Positions 1 to 8,096 of a DNA stretch of 32,817 bases are shown here, piece by piece. The position numbers and the translations under genes are program-made. The DNA lies in contig JAFWFB010000173.1 in assembly GCA_017512625.1 (NCBI GenBank), forward strand, positions 1-32,817, given 5' to 3'. Below the pieces are notes generated by a model. That model made no database searches. It worked only from the letters and a program-made list of their open reading frames with translations, and was not told the DNA's origin. Origin of the DNA: Erysipelotrichaceae bacterium (GTDB lineage: Bacteria; Bacillota_I; Bacilli_A; Erysipelotrichales; Erysipelotrichaceae). How positions within the stretch are numbered: position 1 is the stretch's first letter; each line of letters begins with the position of its first letter.

Positions 1-1
1 A

Positions 2-415
2 AAGGAAAATCTCAAGATACTGGATGATACCAACATCAAGGTCTGCTTCCATCTGATCAACGGACTGCCTGAAGAAGATAAGAAAGATATGCTTAACACG
101 ATCAGGGATATTAATGAACTTCGCTATCACGCTCTTAAATTCCATACCCTGCTGATCCTAAAGGATACTCCCTTAGCTAAGATCTATGAAGATAAACCAT
201 TTAAGCTTTTAAGCAAGGAAGAGTACCTGGACATCCTGATCGATCAGCTCCAAATGATTCCCAAGGAAATAGTGATCGAAAGGATCCTTGGCGATATCGC
301 CAAGGAAGAGCTGATCGCCCCAAGATGGATCCTAAATAAGACTGATTTCAGAAACAGTCTGGACAAGGAAATGGTCAAAAGGGATACCTGCCAGGGCAGA
401 AAATATGAACGTTAA
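2..415 (+). CDS. mnmL: YtqA/MnmL-type radical SAM protein, C-terminal part (5' end outside window)
   Basis: The reading frame is open from the first bases of the window, so the N-terminal half, which should carry the CxxxCxxC iron-sulphur motif, is missing here. The visible 137 residues match the C-terminal half of the TIGR01212/YtqA radical SAM family: a CFHLINGLPEE segment early on, a KFHTLLILKDTPLAK segment, then an RILGD block and a C-terminal RDTCQGRKYE tail (compare RRDSWQGK in Bacillus YtqA). In Bacillus subtilis YtqA (MnmL) has been linked to forming the mnm5s2U34 wobble base of tRNA, acting before the methyltransferase YtqB/MnmM. The next gene here is that partner and overlaps this one by 11 bases, as in Bacillus. 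The internal ATG at 89 is not the true start. The family call is firm; the precise reaction is less certain. Confidence 0.85.
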   Translation, partial: KENLKILDDTNIKVCFHLINGLPEEDKKDMLNTIRDINELRYHALKFHTLLILKDTPLAKIYEDKPFKLLSKEEYLDILIDQLQMIPKEIVIERILGDIAKEELIAPRWILNKTDFRNSLDKEMVKRDTCQGRKYER

Positions 416-917
416 TACCTATGCCCATCATTTCCTAAGAGACTGTCTCAAGGGAGATGAGATCGCGGTAGACATGACCATCGGCAATGGCAACGATACC
501 CTGTTTCTGGCTGATCATTGCAAGTACGTCTATGGTTTCGATATCCAGAAAAAGGCCATTGAAAAGACCGGTGAAAGGCTTAAGGGCCATTATAACTACC
601 GGCTATATCTTGCTAACCATGTTGAGGTAGACAAATACGTGGATAAGGCTGATCTTTTTGTCTTTAACCTGGGCTATCTGCCTCATGGTGACTCAAAGAT
701 CATCACCAAGGCCGATGATACGCTATGTGCCTTTAAGAAAGCCTACGATCTTCTAAGCAAGGGCGGTCTGATACTTATCTGTTTCTATTTCCATCCCCAT
801 GGATATGAAGAATACAAAAAGGTCTACGATTACATAGACCTCAATGATCTTCGTGTGATCGGGATCTACCGGGAGCCAAGACCCTACAGTCCTTTGCTCT
901 ATATCATCAGAAAATAA
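405..917 (+). CDS. mnmM: tRNA 5-aminomethyl-2-thiouridine methyltransferase MnmM (YtqB family)
   Basis: This is a 170-residue class I SAM-dependent methyltransferase. Motif I is DMTIGNGNDTLFLA (residues about 23-36), followed by an acidic residue in YGFDIQ. The family-typical NLGYLPHGD segment (about 88-96) takes the place of the NPPY motif of other nucleic-acid methyltransferases. Length and motifs match YtqB, shown in Bacillus and Staphylococcus to be MnmM, which methylates nm5s2U34 to mnm5s2U34 in tRNAs for Lys, Gln and Glu. The start lies inside the end of the upstream radical SAM gene, so the two are probably translationally coupled. A hairpin terminator follows the stop at once. The enzyme is cytoplasmic. 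Confidence 0.9.
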   Translation: MNVNTYAHHFLRDCLKGDEIAVDMTIGNGNDTLFLADHCKYVYGFDIQKKAIEKTGERLKGHYNYRLYLANHVEVDKYVDKADLFVFNLGYLPHGDSKIITKADDTLCAFKKAYDLLSKGGLILICFYFHPHGYEEYKKVYDYIDLNDLRVIGIYREPRPYSPLLYIIRK

Positions 918-939
918 AAAAGGTCCGTTTGGACCTTTT
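918..939. terminator. Bidirectional rho-independent terminator
   Basis: A 9-bp perfect stem (AAAAGGTCC with GGACCTTTT) closes a GTTT loop. It lies between the convergent mnmM (+) and TelA-family (-) genes. The A/T flanks form a U-run in either direction. Confidence 0.85.
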
Positions 940-950
940 CATTATCTTGG

Positions 951-2120
951 TTAAATGGTTGGATTAGGGAATTCTTTTCTTACTTCGGTAAGACGCTGAT
1001 TGAGTTCCTTCTCGATACGACGGAGTTCGACCTGAGCAGCAGCTCTCTTCTCACGACCTTCAGTCTGGATCTTGGTAACTTCATCCAGAGTTTCGATCAG
1101 CTTGCGGTTGGTCTCCTGCAGAGTCTCAAGATCAACGATACCTCTTTCAGAAGCCTTAGCCACTTCGATGGTAGCGGTCTTGAGGTTTTCGGCGTTCTCC
1201 TTGAGCATCTGGTTGGTCATCTGGTTGACAGCATTTTCAGCTTCAACGGCTTCCTTGCTATGAGCAAGACCTAAAGCGATGATCATCTGTGACTTCCAGA
1301 CCGGGATCGTATTGATGATGGTGCTCTGGATCTTTTCCGTCATGACAGTGTCATTATTCTGAACCAGACGGATCTGTGGAGCCATCTGTAAGGCGATGAC
1401 TCTGGTCAGTTCCAGGTCATGTAACTTCTTCTCGAAACGGTTGATGGAGTTTTCCAGATCATTGACGACCTGAGCATCTTCCACTGCACCGGTCTCTTCA
1501 GCTTTCTTACGCGCATTTACCAGATCAACGGTCTTGACCTCTTCCAGTTTCTGCTGACCGGCAGCGATATACATGGTCAGTTCCTTGTAGTTGATCAGGT
1601 TGCGGTCATATAACTGATCCAGGATGGCGATATCCTTAAGCAGGGTAACCTGATGATCTTCCAGGATCTTAACAACACGGTCGACATTTACTTCGGCCTT
1701 GTCATATTTGGTCTTAAGATTGGCGATCTTGTCAGCATTCTTCTTGAAGAAGCCTAAGATTCCCTTTGGCTCTTCGGCGTTAGCATTAAAACCCATTAAT
1801 TCGTTGACCAGTTCAGCCAGCGCATTTCCAACGCTGTCCAGATCTTTGGTACGGACATTTTCCAGAGCGATGTCGCTGAATTCAGCGATCTTGTTCTGAG
1901 CAGCACTACCATATTGCAGGATCGTAGTTGAATCATTGATGTCGATCTTCTGACTGAAGTCATCGATCATCTTCTGTTCTTCCGGGGTGAATGTTGATTT
2001 GTCTATCTTTAACTCTTCAGCAGTAACGACGATCGGTTCCTTCTTCTCCTCGGTCGCTTCGACAGCCTGTTCTTCAGGCTTTTCCGCTTCTAAAGTCAAT
2101 GTGATTTTTTCTTCTTCCAT
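951..2120 (-). CDS. TelA/YceH family protein (toxic anion resistance family)
   Basis: This 389-residue protein has no membrane segment and is largely alpha-helical. It matches the TelA family (PF05816; Bacillus YceH), including the IPVWKSQMIIALGL segment near residue 275 and the long C-terminal helix ending in LNQRLTEVRKEFP. Residues 1-50 are acidic and low in complexity (many E and K) and probably disordered. TelA was named for tellurite resistance on plasmids, but chromosomal copies are widespread in Bacillota and are linked to envelope stress (bacteriocins, detergents, nisin). No tellurite or TerD-type genes accompany it here, so an envelope-stress role is likelier. An AGGGAGGAGA ribosome site precedes the ATG. 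It sits 30 bases downstream of the broken PTS gene with no separate promoter visible. Confidence 0.85.
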   Translation of the reverse strand: MEEEKITLTLEAEKPEEQAVEATEEKKEPIVVTAEELKIDKSTFTPEEQKMIDDFSQKIDINDSTTILQYGSAAQNKIAEFSDIALENVRTKDLDSVGNALAELVNELMGFNANAEEPKGILGFFKKNADKIANLKTKYDKAEVNVDRVVKILEDHQVTLLKDIAILDQLYDRNLINYKELTMYIAAGQQKLEEVKTVDLVNARKKAEETGAVEDAQVVNDLENSINRFEKKLHDLELTRVIALQMAPQIRLVQNNDTVMTEKIQSTIINTIPVWKSQMIIALGLAHSKEAVEAENAVNQMTNQMLKENAENLKTATIEVAKASERGIVDLETLQETNRKLIETLDEVTKIQTEGREKRAAAQVELRRIEKELNQRLTEVRKEFPNPTI

Positions 2121-2149
2121 ATTATTGTCTCCTCCCTCTTATCCTAACA

Positions 2150-3677
2150 TTAATCATTGAGATTAATGATGGTTTTTCTTAAAATGTTGCTCGACATTCC
2201 GGCGTAGAGAATGACGCCGTTGCTGGTCTCGCTGATCTTGTAGACATCAAGGCCGTTTATCTTCTCATAATCGATCAGTTCCTGGTTGTTGAGCTGCAGA
2301 CTCAGACTGAATGGTGTACTGACCATTTGGGCGATGTTTTCCTTACCTCCAACTGATTCCAGAAGTGCCTTGGCAAAGTTTTTCATCTGGCTACTGTTGG
2401 TATAGGCAAGGAACGAAATATAGATCCTGGTAGCGATAAAGATGATAGCTGCGGCCGCAAGACCGGCTAAAAGCAGGATGACGATCGCATTGTGATAATT
2501 AACATCCCTGAGCTTGATCAAAAAATCAGGCAGGTTTCCCGGCATTGCGGTAACTGTAGCACCCGTATAGGCGTAACCGACATATGCCTTGTAGTAGGCC
2601 GTTGCCGCAAAGACTCCGAATATCACCGCCAGATAGATTATATAGAGCAGCGGTGCCGCCAGAAAGATCATCATCTCGTAAGGAAGCGGATTGCCATAGA
2701 TGACGGAAGCCAATACCGCAGCAATGACCACAAAGATCGATTTCAGTCTGGTACGGGAATCGCTGATCGAGCTGTGCAATCCGAAGATCAGGGCCGGGAT
2801 CATAAAGATATTGATGACATAGTAGGCACTTGTAAATTTACCATACATCGTGCCATCGCCCTTGAGATCTATGATCTTGCTATAAATGTTCAAGTCACCG
2901 ACAATGGTCTGCCCGGTGATCGGAACGGTATAGGTGCCGCCTTTGGCGGTATAGTAGAAAGCATTACGGATGTAGTTGTTAAGTCCCAGTGCTGACAAAA
3001 ACCGGTCACTGATGCCATAGACACCCATCCTGATCGGATCGGAGGTATTGTCGCCGATATAATTGATCAGATAAGTAATGCCCATCGACACATAAGGCCA
3101 GGCGAGAGAGACCAGGATACCGGCCAAGGCCGATACCGGTACGACATAGATATAGGCAGCGGAATCCTTATTGAAGATGCTCATGATCGAGTAGCCGCTA
3201 GGACGACGGCTGCGGATATAAGCCCATCTGGTGATCAGGGCTACGATAAAGACCCCGATCAGTCCGGTCTCAATCGGATAGTGCATTGCCATTGGCAACC
3301 GTTGGTAAGCCGGTAGCATCATAACTGATCTTAAACAGGGAACCATAGGCTTCAGATATCATCGAAGGATTCTGGAAGATCATGGTACTGACTAAAAAGC
3401 TGAAGTAACCGACTAAGCCTAAGGTGATCGGTGCTCCGCTTTTAAGACGTCTTGATACCAGCCGGATCAGGACGATCAAAGGAAAATTCAGGATAATCAC
3501 TTCTCCCAGCTGCCTGATGGCTTCCGAGATGATGATCACGTAGGAGTTGCGGAAAGTATAAAAGACATTCAGATTTGGATTCTGAACGAATGAACCCAGT
3601 CCGACCATCATGAAAGCCACTACCAGCAGCTTGATCGGCGAACGCATTACATCATATAAACGATTCCACTTCTTCAT
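2150..3677 (-). pseudogene. Frameshifted, degenerate PTS EIIC-EIIB (glucose/maltose superfamily) permease
   Basis: Two overlapping minus-strand frames together make one glucose-type EIICB of about 510 residues. The first frame (from about 3677 to the TGA at 3270) carries the start of EIIC: MKKWNRLYDVMRSPIKLL, then membrane helices including a FPLIVLIRLVSRR segment. The second frame, reading through HYPIETGLIGVF near 3280, carries the other EIIC helices and a C-terminal EIIB-like domain (FAKALLESVGGKENI onward, last 75 residues). A +1 shift within about 3270-3346 joins them. The EIIB-like domain has lost the phosphorylated Cys: the DACxTRL motif reads VSTPFSL. The EIIC sugar-site motif GITEPIEF reads GNPLPYEM, without the first Glu. 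No ribosome site precedes the ATG at 3677. It could be a pseudogene, a sequencing error in a diverged permease, or a real recoding site; sugar phosphorylation looks unlikely in any case. Confidence 0.75.
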
Positions 3678-3717
3678 GATATATGTATATGATAACACAA
3701 TCTGTAAAGGCTAAAAT

Positions 3718-4341
3718 CTACAGATCGGCTAAATCCTCCTTATAGGTTATCTTAATGTTCGAATAGTCCCCGACTACCACCTTGACTGGAATACCCAGGC
3801 TTTCCAAAAGCGATGAATCATCCGTAAAGCTGTCTTTCAGGGTATTATAGGCATCCCTGATCAGGGATGTTTTAAAGGCCTGCGGGGTCTGGACCAGGAA
3901 GATGTTGTTGCGATCCAGGGTCTTTTTGACATAGCCATCGCTTACTTCCTTTACCGTATCCTTGGAGTATACGCCCAGTATTACCGCATCATTATCCTTC
4001 AAGGCTTCCTTGACCTTTTGAAGGTGCTCCTTTTTAAGATAAGGTCTTGCGCCATCATGGATCAGCACATAGTCGCATTTTACTTCATTGAGGCCATTTC
4101 TGACCGAATCCTGGCGGGTAGCACCGCCATAGACTTTCCTTATCCTTGAATCATCTACTTCGATATCCGATTGCTCGTTGACTACCAGGATCACTTCCTC
4201 AAGATCGGGATCATCAATAAAGATCTCCAGTGATTTCTGGATGATCGTTTTTCCGTCGTTAAAATGATACATGACCTTGTTATAGCCGAGATTGAGTCTC
4301 TCACCCTTTCCGGCCGCCAACAAAACTAATGAATATTTCAT
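3718..4341 (-). CDS. ispD: 2-C-methyl-D-erythritol 4-phosphate cytidylyltransferase IspD
   Basis: IspD joins CTP to methylerythritol 4-phosphate in the non-mevalonate isoprenoid pathway. The 207-residue protein shows the cytidylyltransferase loop LLAAGKGERL (residues 7-16, with the Lys that binds the CTP phosphates). It also has GGATRQDSVRNGL (about 72-84), HDGARPY, the conserved QTPQAF, and TDDSSLLE near residue 174. TarI, which makes CDP-ribitol for teichoic acid, shares this fold and cannot be excluded from motifs alone, but no tarJ partner is adjacent and IspD is likelier. An AGGAATAGG ribosome site precedes the ATG. A strong hairpin lies just 17 bases upstream of the start. Confidence 0.88.
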   Translation of the reverse strand: MKYSLVLLAAGKGERLNLGYNKVMYHFNDGKTIIQKSLEIFIDDPDLEEVILVVNEQSDIEVDDSRIRKVYGGATRQDSVRNGLNEVKCDYVLIHDGARPYLKKEHLQKVKEALKDNDAVILGVYSKDTVKEVSDGYVKKTLDRNNIFLVQTPQAFKTSLIRDAYNTLKDSFTDDSSLLESLGIPVKVVVGDYSNIKITYKEDLADL

Positions 4342-4357
4342 AATCCTATTCCTAATA

Positions 4358-4383
4358 AAATAACGGAACGAGTTCCGTTATTT
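4358..4383 (-). terminator. Rho-independent terminator after the acidic-repeat gene
   Basis: An 11-bp perfect stem (AAATAACGGAA with TTCCGTTATTT, plus-strand reading) encloses a CGAG loop. Read on the minus strand it is followed by a T-rich run (TTATTTTATT). It overlaps the stop codon of the acidic protein gene and ends 17 bases before the ispD ATG, which leaves no room for a separate promoter. Confidence 0.75.
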
Positions 4384-5479
4384 ATAATACAACATAACCT
4401 TCGTATTCGCCTTTGTGCCTGCTAGCCAGTTCAGCGATCTCGAATACCTCGCTAAGGATGCGGCCATTGCTGGTCTTGATATCCTTGATCAGGTCGATCA
4501 GAAGCTTGGTCTCATCGACGTTGAACTGATATTCGCCGCCCATGATCTCATCGATCAGCTTATACAGATCTTCAATGTCACTCATGTGTACCCTATGCAG
4601 GATCAGGTGTTCCTCATCCTCCGGGTATTGACTGTTGATACTGTTTTTCTTGCTATAGTACTCAGCGATGAACTCATCACTTAAGTCAGGATACTTCTTC
4701 TTGATATCCATGAAGATGTTTTCCTGTTCGGCCATTGCTTCGATCAAACGTTCAAGACGGGTACTGTGCTGAGGTTCTTCCATGATCTGGTTAGCATATG
4801 GATAATAACCTTCAATGACCTTGAAGCCATCCGGCTTGGATACCTTTTCACTGAGCGTTTCTTCCTTTTCCGGTTCAACTTCCACAGTTTCTTTTTCAGG
4901 TTCCGCTTCCGGTTCACTTTCCGGCTCGGACTCTGTTTCTAACTCTTGTTCAGATTCCTGTTCGAACTCCTGTTCAGGCTCTGATTCAGGTTCCGGTTCG
5001 GTTTCCGGCTCAGTTTCCTGATCCGGTTCTTCACCTATTGGCTGGTAATCAACATCTTCCTCGTCATCATCATCGAAGACATCATCCTCCAGATATACGC
5101 GGTTGAATTGTTCGCTTTCTTCTTCATGGGAACTGTAATCGAGACGATCGAGCGCTTCGATCAGACGGGAGCGGAGATCTTCGATCGATTCAAGGATCTC
5201 TTTCTTGTCATCGTTCTCCGGCTGGCTTTCCTTGGCCGGTTCTTCAGAACCATTATCAACAGCTGCTTCAGTTCTTAAGGCAGCAATATTTATATCATCA
5301 TCGATCAAACGATCGACCTGATCGATCAGATCATTAATTGTTTCCGGCTTTTCCATATCTTTCTGCTCTATTTCAAGTTGCGGGAACTGTATTGAGCTTT
5401 CGCCCTTGGTCAGGCTTTCCATTGCATATGAGAGTGCAGCTATCAGTAATCCAAGTTCAGCTAAGCCCTTAAAATTCAT
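4382..5479 (-). CDS. Hypothetical acidic-repeat protein coupled to trmR
   Basis: I do not recognise a family. The 365-residue protein has four visible parts. Residues 1-25 are weakly hydrophobic (GLAELGLLIAALSYAMESL), too polar for a confident membrane anchor. Residues 26-125 are helical and acidic. Residues about 129-205 form an extremely acidic stretch: first a DD/EE run, then alternating EPE, SEPE and EQE units, rich in proline with almost no basic residue. Residues about 215-365 are ordinary in composition and look folded, mostly helical. The start codon overlaps the trmR stop (ATGA) and has a good AAGGAGAAGG site, so the two are translationally coupled. The acidic stretch could be a flexible linker, a nucleic-acid mimic or a cation-binding segment; nothing in the sequence decides. 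Confidence 0.8.
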   Translation of the reverse strand: MNFKGLAELGLLIAALSYAMESLTKGESSIQFPQLEIEQKDMEKPETINDLIDQVDRLIDDDINIAALRTEAAVDNGSEEPAKESQPENDDKKEILESIEDLRSRLIEALDRLDYSSHEEESEQFNRVYLEDDVFDDDDEEDVDYQPIGEEPDQETEPETEPEPESEPEQEFEQESEQELETESEPESEPEAEPEKETVEVEPEKEETLSEKVSKPDGFKVIEGYYPYANQIMEEPQHSTRLERLIEAMAEQENIFMDIKKKYPDLSDEFIAEYYSKKNSINSQYPEDEEHLILHRVHMSDIEDLYKLIDEIMGGEYQFNVDETKLLIDLIKDIKTSNGRILSEVFEIAELASRHKGEYEGYVVL

Positions 5480-6066
5480 TTCCTTCTCCTTAGTATCAGG
5501 ATACCGTCTCCGATTTCCCGATACATCTCACAACGAAAACGTTCGTCTCCGATAACGTTATTATAGAATTTATTCAGCTTTTTCACAAGCGATTTAGTAT
5601 TGCGGTTATGGATACTGTCCGGATCCAGATACATGCCATGAAAATTGAGGTTATCATAGACCATGATGCCGTCTTGTTTGAGGTTGCCGATAAACTGCTC
5701 GGTATAATCCATGTAATGGGCTTTTCCCGCATCGACAAAGATCAGATCGAACTTTTTATCGCTTTGATAATCCTTGATATCCGTTAAGATGGCCGTGATC
5801 TGATCCTCCAGACCTTCGTTTTGGATATTGACCAAAGCCTGCCTGTAAAGGTCTTCGTTCCTTTCCAAAGTAATGATGTTGATATCGCTGGCTTGTCTGG
5901 CCATCATGATGGCTGAATAACCGACAGCTGTCCCCAGTTCCAGGATGTCCTTGCATTCATTCTCGTTTATCAGGGACAGTAAAAACTCCAGCCCCTGATC
6001 CTGAATGATGGGGATCCTGTTTTCCCTGGCTTCCTTTTTAAGAAGCTCAATTCCCGATGATCTCAT
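5476..6066 (-). CDS. trmR: tRNA 5-hydroxyuridine O-methyltransferase TrmR (YrrM family)
   Basis: This is a class I SAM O-methyltransferase of the COMT-like branch. Motif I is ILELGTAVGYSAI. ITLER carries the acidic ribose-binding residue, and DLIFVDAGKAHY holds the metal-binding Asp and the family-typical Lys. YDNLNFHGM follows, with the second Asp-Asn pair. In Bacillus, YrrM (TrmR) methylates ho5U34 to mo5U34 in several tRNAs; that assignment here rests on family resemblance. The frame is open to 6117, but the ATG at 6066 is preferred. It has an AAAAGG site 7 bases upstream, gives an N-terminus like other YrrM proteins, and limits overlap with pgcA to 20 bases. The acidic-repeat gene follows with an ATGA overlap. 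Confidence 0.82.
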   Translation of the reverse strand: MRSSGIELLKKEARENRIPIIQDQGLEFLLSLINENECKDILELGTAVGYSAIMMARQASDINIITLERNEDLYRQALVNIQNEGLEDQITAILTDIKDYQSDKKFDLIFVDAGKAHYMDYTEQFIGNLKQDGIMVYDNLNFHGMYLDPDSIHNRNTKSLVKKLNKFYNNVIGDERFRCEMYREIGDGILILRRRK

Positions 6067-7726
6067 CGATATCCTTTTGAAAGTCCCTTTTCTTATCCAG
6101 GGCCTGTTCGTGATCATTGGCCTTGATGCAATAGTAGAACTTGCACTTCGGCTCGGTTCCGGAAGGTCTGATGGCTAAATAGGAACCATCTTCCAGATAG
6201 TATTTAAGAACATCGGAACGGTCAAAACCTTCAAGCGGACTGACGGTTCCGTTTTCCTGACTTTGAGCAAGCAGATAGTCTTCGACTTTAACTACCTTAT
6301 ATCCGGCGAGTGTTTTAAGCGGACTTTCCCGGAAAGACTTCATCAGTTGCTTGAGTCGGGCTTCACCCTGTGCTCCCGGAAGCAGAATGGAAGACTGACT
6401 GTCCAGGTAATAGCCGAGCTGTTCATAATCTTCTTTGATGACATCGTAAAGGGTCTTATTGAATTGACGATAGTAGGCACAAGCTTCCGCTAACATCAAG
6501 CAGGCCTGTACCGCATCCTTGTCCCTGACAAAAGGTGAGATCAGGGAACCATAGGACTCTTCATAACCAAAGACATATTCCTTTTCGTGGTTTTCTTCAT
6601 ACTTATGGTACTTGTCACCGATATATTTAAAGCCGGTAAGGGTCTGTTCCACATCGACGCCATACTTTCTGGCGACCGCATTGCCAAACTCGCTGGTAAC
6701 AACGGTGTTAAACATGCATCCATTCGCAGGCAAAGTGCCCTGCTCCTTGCGGGTCATGCAGATATATTCAAGCAGGATGGCACCGGTCTGGTTGCCATTG
6801 AGGATGACATAATCCTCATCCTGTTTTACCGCGACACCCATTCTGTCTCCGTCCGGGTCAGTGATCAGGATCAGTTCAGCACCGATCTCCCTGGCCAGTT
6901 TCATGACGCCGTCATAGGCGCTGTCTACTTCCGGATTCGGGGAAGCAGTCTTGGAGAAATCAGGATCCGGTACACACTGTTCCATCAAAGGATGAAGGTC
7001 GTATCCGGCCCTTTTCATCGTTTCCTTTACGGCTTCATAGGAGGTTCCGTGTTCTGAAGAGAAAACGATCTTAAAGTCTTTATCGAGATCCTTGCGCAAG
7101 CGGATCTTTAATACTTCAGCGTAATATGCTTCATCGATATCCTTATCGACCAGTTCGATCAGACTTTCATCATAATCCTTGACCGTGATCGATAATGGAT
7201 CATCGATCTGGTCGATATAGGCAATGACTTTATCAGCGAGTTTCGGGATCAACTGACAGCCTTCGCGGTCATAGATCTTATAGCCGTTGTATTCCTTAGG
7301 ATTGTGACTGGCTGTGATCATGATACCGCCATCACAATGATAGTAACGGACCATGAAGGAAAGTTCCGGAGTCGGCTTCAATACCTTGGCCACATAGACC
7401 CTGATCCCGAATCCCGCCAGGATCTTGGCACAATCCAGGGCAAATTCACGGGACATATGACGGTTATCGTAGGATATCGCTACCTTTGGCTCACTACATG
7501 TGTCGACCAGGTAACGGGCATATCCATAAGTGGCCTTACGTACGGTATGGATATTCAAGCGGTTGGTTCCAACACCAAGCAGTCCACGCATGCCCGCAGT
7601 CTGAAACCTGCAGTCCGTATAAAAAGCATCCTCGATCTGACTTTCGCTTAAGGTCTCCAATTCCTCTCTAAGCTTTGGATCCAGATTGGGATGGTTTTTC
7701 CAGGCAAGATATTTCTCTTTATACAT
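6047..7726 (-). CDS. pgcA: Alpha-phosphoglucomutase/phosphomannomutase PgcA
   Basis: It interconverts glucose 6-phosphate and glucose 1-phosphate (possibly also mannose phosphates), feeding UDP-glucose and cell-wall polymer synthesis. The 559-residue length fits the large bacterial alpha-D-phosphohexomutases. All four active-site blocks are present: phosphoserine loop TASHNPKEYNGYK (about 138-150), Mg site DPDGDRMG (about 289-296), sugar loop GYEESYG, and phosphate-binding RPSGTEPKCKFY near the C-terminus. An AGGAG site lies 8 bases from the ATG. The gene starts only about 20 bases after the ptsH terminator, so it may depend on read-through from ptsH. trmR overlaps its 3' end by 20 bases. Confidence 0.95.
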   Translation of the reverse strand: MYKEKYLAWKNHPNLDPKLREELETLSESQIEDAFYTDCRFQTAGMRGLLGVGTNRLNIHTVRKATYGYARYLVDTCSEPKVAISYDNRHMSREFALDCAKILAGFGIRVYVAKVLKPTPELSFMVRYYHCDGGIMITASHNPKEYNGYKIYDREGCQLIPKLADKVIAYIDQIDDPLSITVKDYDESLIELVDKDIDEAYYAEVLKIRLRKDLDKDFKIVFSSEHGTSYEAVKETMKRAGYDLHPLMEQCVPDPDFSKTASPNPEVDSAYDGVMKLAREIGAELILITDPDGDRMGVAVKQDEDYVILNGNQTGAILLEYICMTRKEQGTLPANGCMFNTVVTSEFGNAVARKYGVDVEQTLTGFKYIGDKYHKYEENHEKEYVFGYEESYGSLISPFVRDKDAVQACLMLAEACAYYRQFNKTLYDVIKEDYEQLGYYLDSQSSILLPGAQGEARLKQLMKSFRESPLKTLAGYKVVKVEDYLLAQSQENGTVSPLEGFDRSDVLKYYLEDGSYLAIRPSGTEPKCKFYYCIKANDHEQALDKKRDFQKDIDEIIGN

Positions 7727-7741
7727 AAGTCGCTCCTTTCT

Positions 7742-7772
7742 ATAAAAAAATTAAAGGCCTGAGCCTTTAATT
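7742..7772 (-). terminator. Rho-independent terminator after ptsH
   Basis: A 10-bp stem (AATTAAAGGC with GCCTTTAATT) and CTGA loop, plus-strand reading, is followed on the minus strand by a seven-base T-run. It directly follows the HPr stop. The pgcA ribosome site begins a few bases beyond the T-run. Confidence 0.88.
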
Positions 7773-8038
7773 TATTCGATTACTTTCTGTTCTCTTAAGA
7801 TGTTTTCGATTGAAGTGATTGCTTCTTCTTCGTCTTCACCTTCGCAAGTAATTGTTATCTCAGATTGTGTAGGGATACCGACCGACATAACACCCATGAT
7901 GGATTTCATATTGACCGATCTGCCCTTGTAAGCAACCTTGACATCACATTTGAATTTGCTTGCAGCGTTAACAGCTACAGTAGCAGGACGAGCGTGCAGT
8001 CCGACCGGGTCGATAACTACAACATTAATTTCTTTCAC
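7772..8038 (-). CDS. ptsH: Phosphocarrier protein HPr
   Basis: HPr carries phosphate from enzyme I to the sugar-specific PTS enzymes II. In Gram-positives it is also phosphorylated on Ser46 by HPr kinase to act with CcpA in catabolite control. The 88-residue protein has the catalytic His15 in GLHARPA and Ser46 in NMKSIMGVMSVGI, so both the transfer and the regulatory site are intact. The start codon is GTG at 8038, seven bases after a perfect AGGAGG. ptsI is not next to it, unlike in many Bacillota. The gene has its own promoter and terminator and so forms a single-gene unit, which fits strong expression. Confidence 0.97.
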   Translation of the reverse strand: MKEINVVVIDPVGLHARPATVAVNAASKFKCDVKVAYKGRSVNMKSIMGVMSVGIPTQSEITITCEGEDEEEAITSIENILREQKVIE

Positions 8039-8067
8039 TATTTTTCCTCCTAATAACGTACAGAAAC

Positions 8068-8096
8068 ATTATAAAGATTTCTTTAAACTATGTAAA
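8068..8096 (-). promoter_or_regulatory. Promoter of ptsH (sigma-A type)
   Basis: On the minus strand, TTTACA (8096-8091) and a perfect TATAAT (8073-8068) are 17 bases apart, upstream of the AGGAGG site of ptsH. Transcription would start near 8061. Confidence 0.85.

Noticed and set aside
4815..5021. Plus-strand serine/glycine-rich frame opposite the acidic repeat
   Set aside because: It is the antisense reading of the GAA/CCG-rich acidic codons; there is no ribosome site and it lies within a supported gene.
4815..5100. Repeats in the acidic gene as a possible DNA repeat array or CRISPR
   Set aside because: Units are irregular, codon-sized and in frame; they code for EPE/SEP repeats and have no spacer structure.
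6263..7671. Several plus-strand open frames opposite pgcA
   Set aside because: pgcA is unmistakable on the minus strand; the others have no family features or ribosome sites.
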